DNA of 64,000 bases from JACVRW01 sp963746825. Its GTDB lineage: Bacteria > Actinomycetota > Thermoleophilia > Solirubrobacterales > Thermoleophilaceae. Below, in pieces: positions 63,452-64,000 of the stretch. Every line of letters begins with the position of its first letter. Position 1 is the first letter of the stretch. The notes under the pieces are model-generated. The model ran no database searches, was not told where the DNA came from, and was given only the letters and a program-made list of their open reading frames with translations. Location of the stretch: contig CAVVCU010000020.1 in the NCBI GenBank assembly GCA_963746825.1, positions 62,001 to 126,000 of the forward strand, given 5' to 3'. Made by a program: the position numbers and the translations under genes.

Positions 63452-64000
63452 GTGGCCGACACCCTGCGCGAACACGGACTGCGCATCGGCGAGCTAGACA
63501 CCGGCCCGTCCAACTCGATTGCCGACGTGGGCGAGGTGCGCGTCGGCCACGTGACCGTCGTGCGCGACGAGCCCGATCCACCGGACGGCCGGGGCGTCGC
63601 CCGCAGCGGAGTCACGGCGATCGTCCCGCGCGATCCCGCCCGGCTGTGCGCCGAGCCGGTGGTGGCCGGCACCGCGGTGCTCAACGGCGCGGGAGAGATG
63701 ACCGGGTCGCTCGAGATCGCCGAGTGGGGCACCTTCGAGACGCCCGTGTACCTCACGGCGACCATGTCGGTGGGGCGGGTCTACGACGGCGCGATCGCCG
63801 CCGCCGTGGCGGCCGACCCGGGGGTCGGAGTGGACAACGTGGTGATCCCCGTGGTGGGCGAGTGCGACGACAGCTGGCTCAACGACGCGCGCGTGGTGCA
63901 GGTGGAGGCGGCCGACGCCGGCCGTGCGGTCGAGGCCGCCGGGCGGGGAGATTGCCCAGGGCGCCGTGGGCGCCGGCACCGGGATGGTCTGCTTCGACTT
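63452..64000 (+). CDS. P1 (DmpA/aminopeptidase) family peptidase, partial and frameshifted near 63945
   Basis: About 183 residues of a DmpA-type N-terminal nucleophile hydrolase before the window ends; the catalytic cleavage site lies beyond. The start LRIGELDTGPSNSIADVGEVRVGH, RSGVTAIVPRDP, GTAVLNGAGEMTG and VYLTATMSVGRVYDGAI are typical. At GGGCGGGG (63941-63948) the frame shifts; dropping one G gives GEIAQGAVGAGTGMVCFD, the family's GAGTGM motif. It diverges from the deacetylase operon, whose peptides it could degrade. Confidence 0.85.
   Translation, partial: MADTLREHGLRIGELDTGPSNSIADVGEVRVGHVTVVRDEPDPPDGRGVARSGVTAIVPRDPARLCAEPVVAGTAVLNGAGEMTGSLEIAEWGTFETPVYLTATMSVGRVYDGAIAAAVAADPGVGVDNVVIPVVGECDDSWLNDARVVQVEAADAGRAVEAAGRGDCPGRRGRRHRDGLLRL

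Overview
The window is GC-rich bacterial chromosome, densely packed, with ATGA/GTGA overlaps inside operons and almost no spacer DNA. I see no rRNA, tRNA, CRISPR array, insertion sequence or phage gene. Two DUF3352 lipoproteins, an acyl-CoA carboxylase epsilon-like peptide, mycobacterial-type glucosyl-3-phosphoglycerate synthase, an ECF42-type sigma factor with its DGPF partner, and secreted proteins ending in arginine-rich beta domains point to an actinobacterium. A Solirubrobacterales/Thermoleophilia lineage is my best guess (inference, no marker gene is present).

Layout. 1-4933 (minus): acetate symporter pair, SRPBCC protein, DUF3352 lipoprotein, ornithine-cyclodeaminase-like enzyme. 4955-10850 (plus): carboxylase epsilon-like peptide, then a sulfate assimilation operon (sulfite reductase, APS reductase, CysD, CysN, TauE-type permease). 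10882-15639 (plus): secreted beta-helix protein, DAHP synthase, P450 and TetR. 15636-23602: secreted TAP-type hydrolase (minus), biotin carboxylase/BCCP, MFS and SnoaL-like genes (plus), large secreted glycosidase-like protein (minus). 23630-31000: MBL and HAD hydrolases, sucCD, a broken AbiEi/DUF559 gene, and a VWA/solute-binding protein paired with a coiled-coil membrane protein. 31021-39895: PLP aminotransferase, membrane protein, DtxR regulator, SDR, DNA ligase, PQQ-type sugar dehydrogenase, ECF42/YCII, macro domain, glycerate kinase. 40305-44259: glucosylglycerate synthesis pair, then a DUF1998 helicase. 44292-48827: M23 peptidase, second DUF3352 protein, ECF sigma with a tiny membrane partner, MscS-like protein, AraC.

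48859-64000 is a catabolic block. A class III aminotransferase, an aldehyde dehydrogenase and a CocE-type hydrolase lie beside a minus-strand operon of about 9.7 kb: HDAC-like deacetylase, S9 peptidase, complete Opp-type ABC transporter and Rieske oxygenase. A P1/DmpA peptidase diverges from its head. Together they look like uptake and breakdown of modified peptides or amines (inference).

Two properties run through the window. First, many start codons sit 6-10 nt downstream of a TANNNT -10 box with no Shine-Dalgarno, which implies leaderless transcripts. Several divergent pairs share overlapping, nearly symmetric -10 boxes. Second, at least eight otherwise intact genes carry single-base frameshifts, several of them in G/C runs, so sequencing or assembly indels are likely and should be corrected before calling any of these genes dead.
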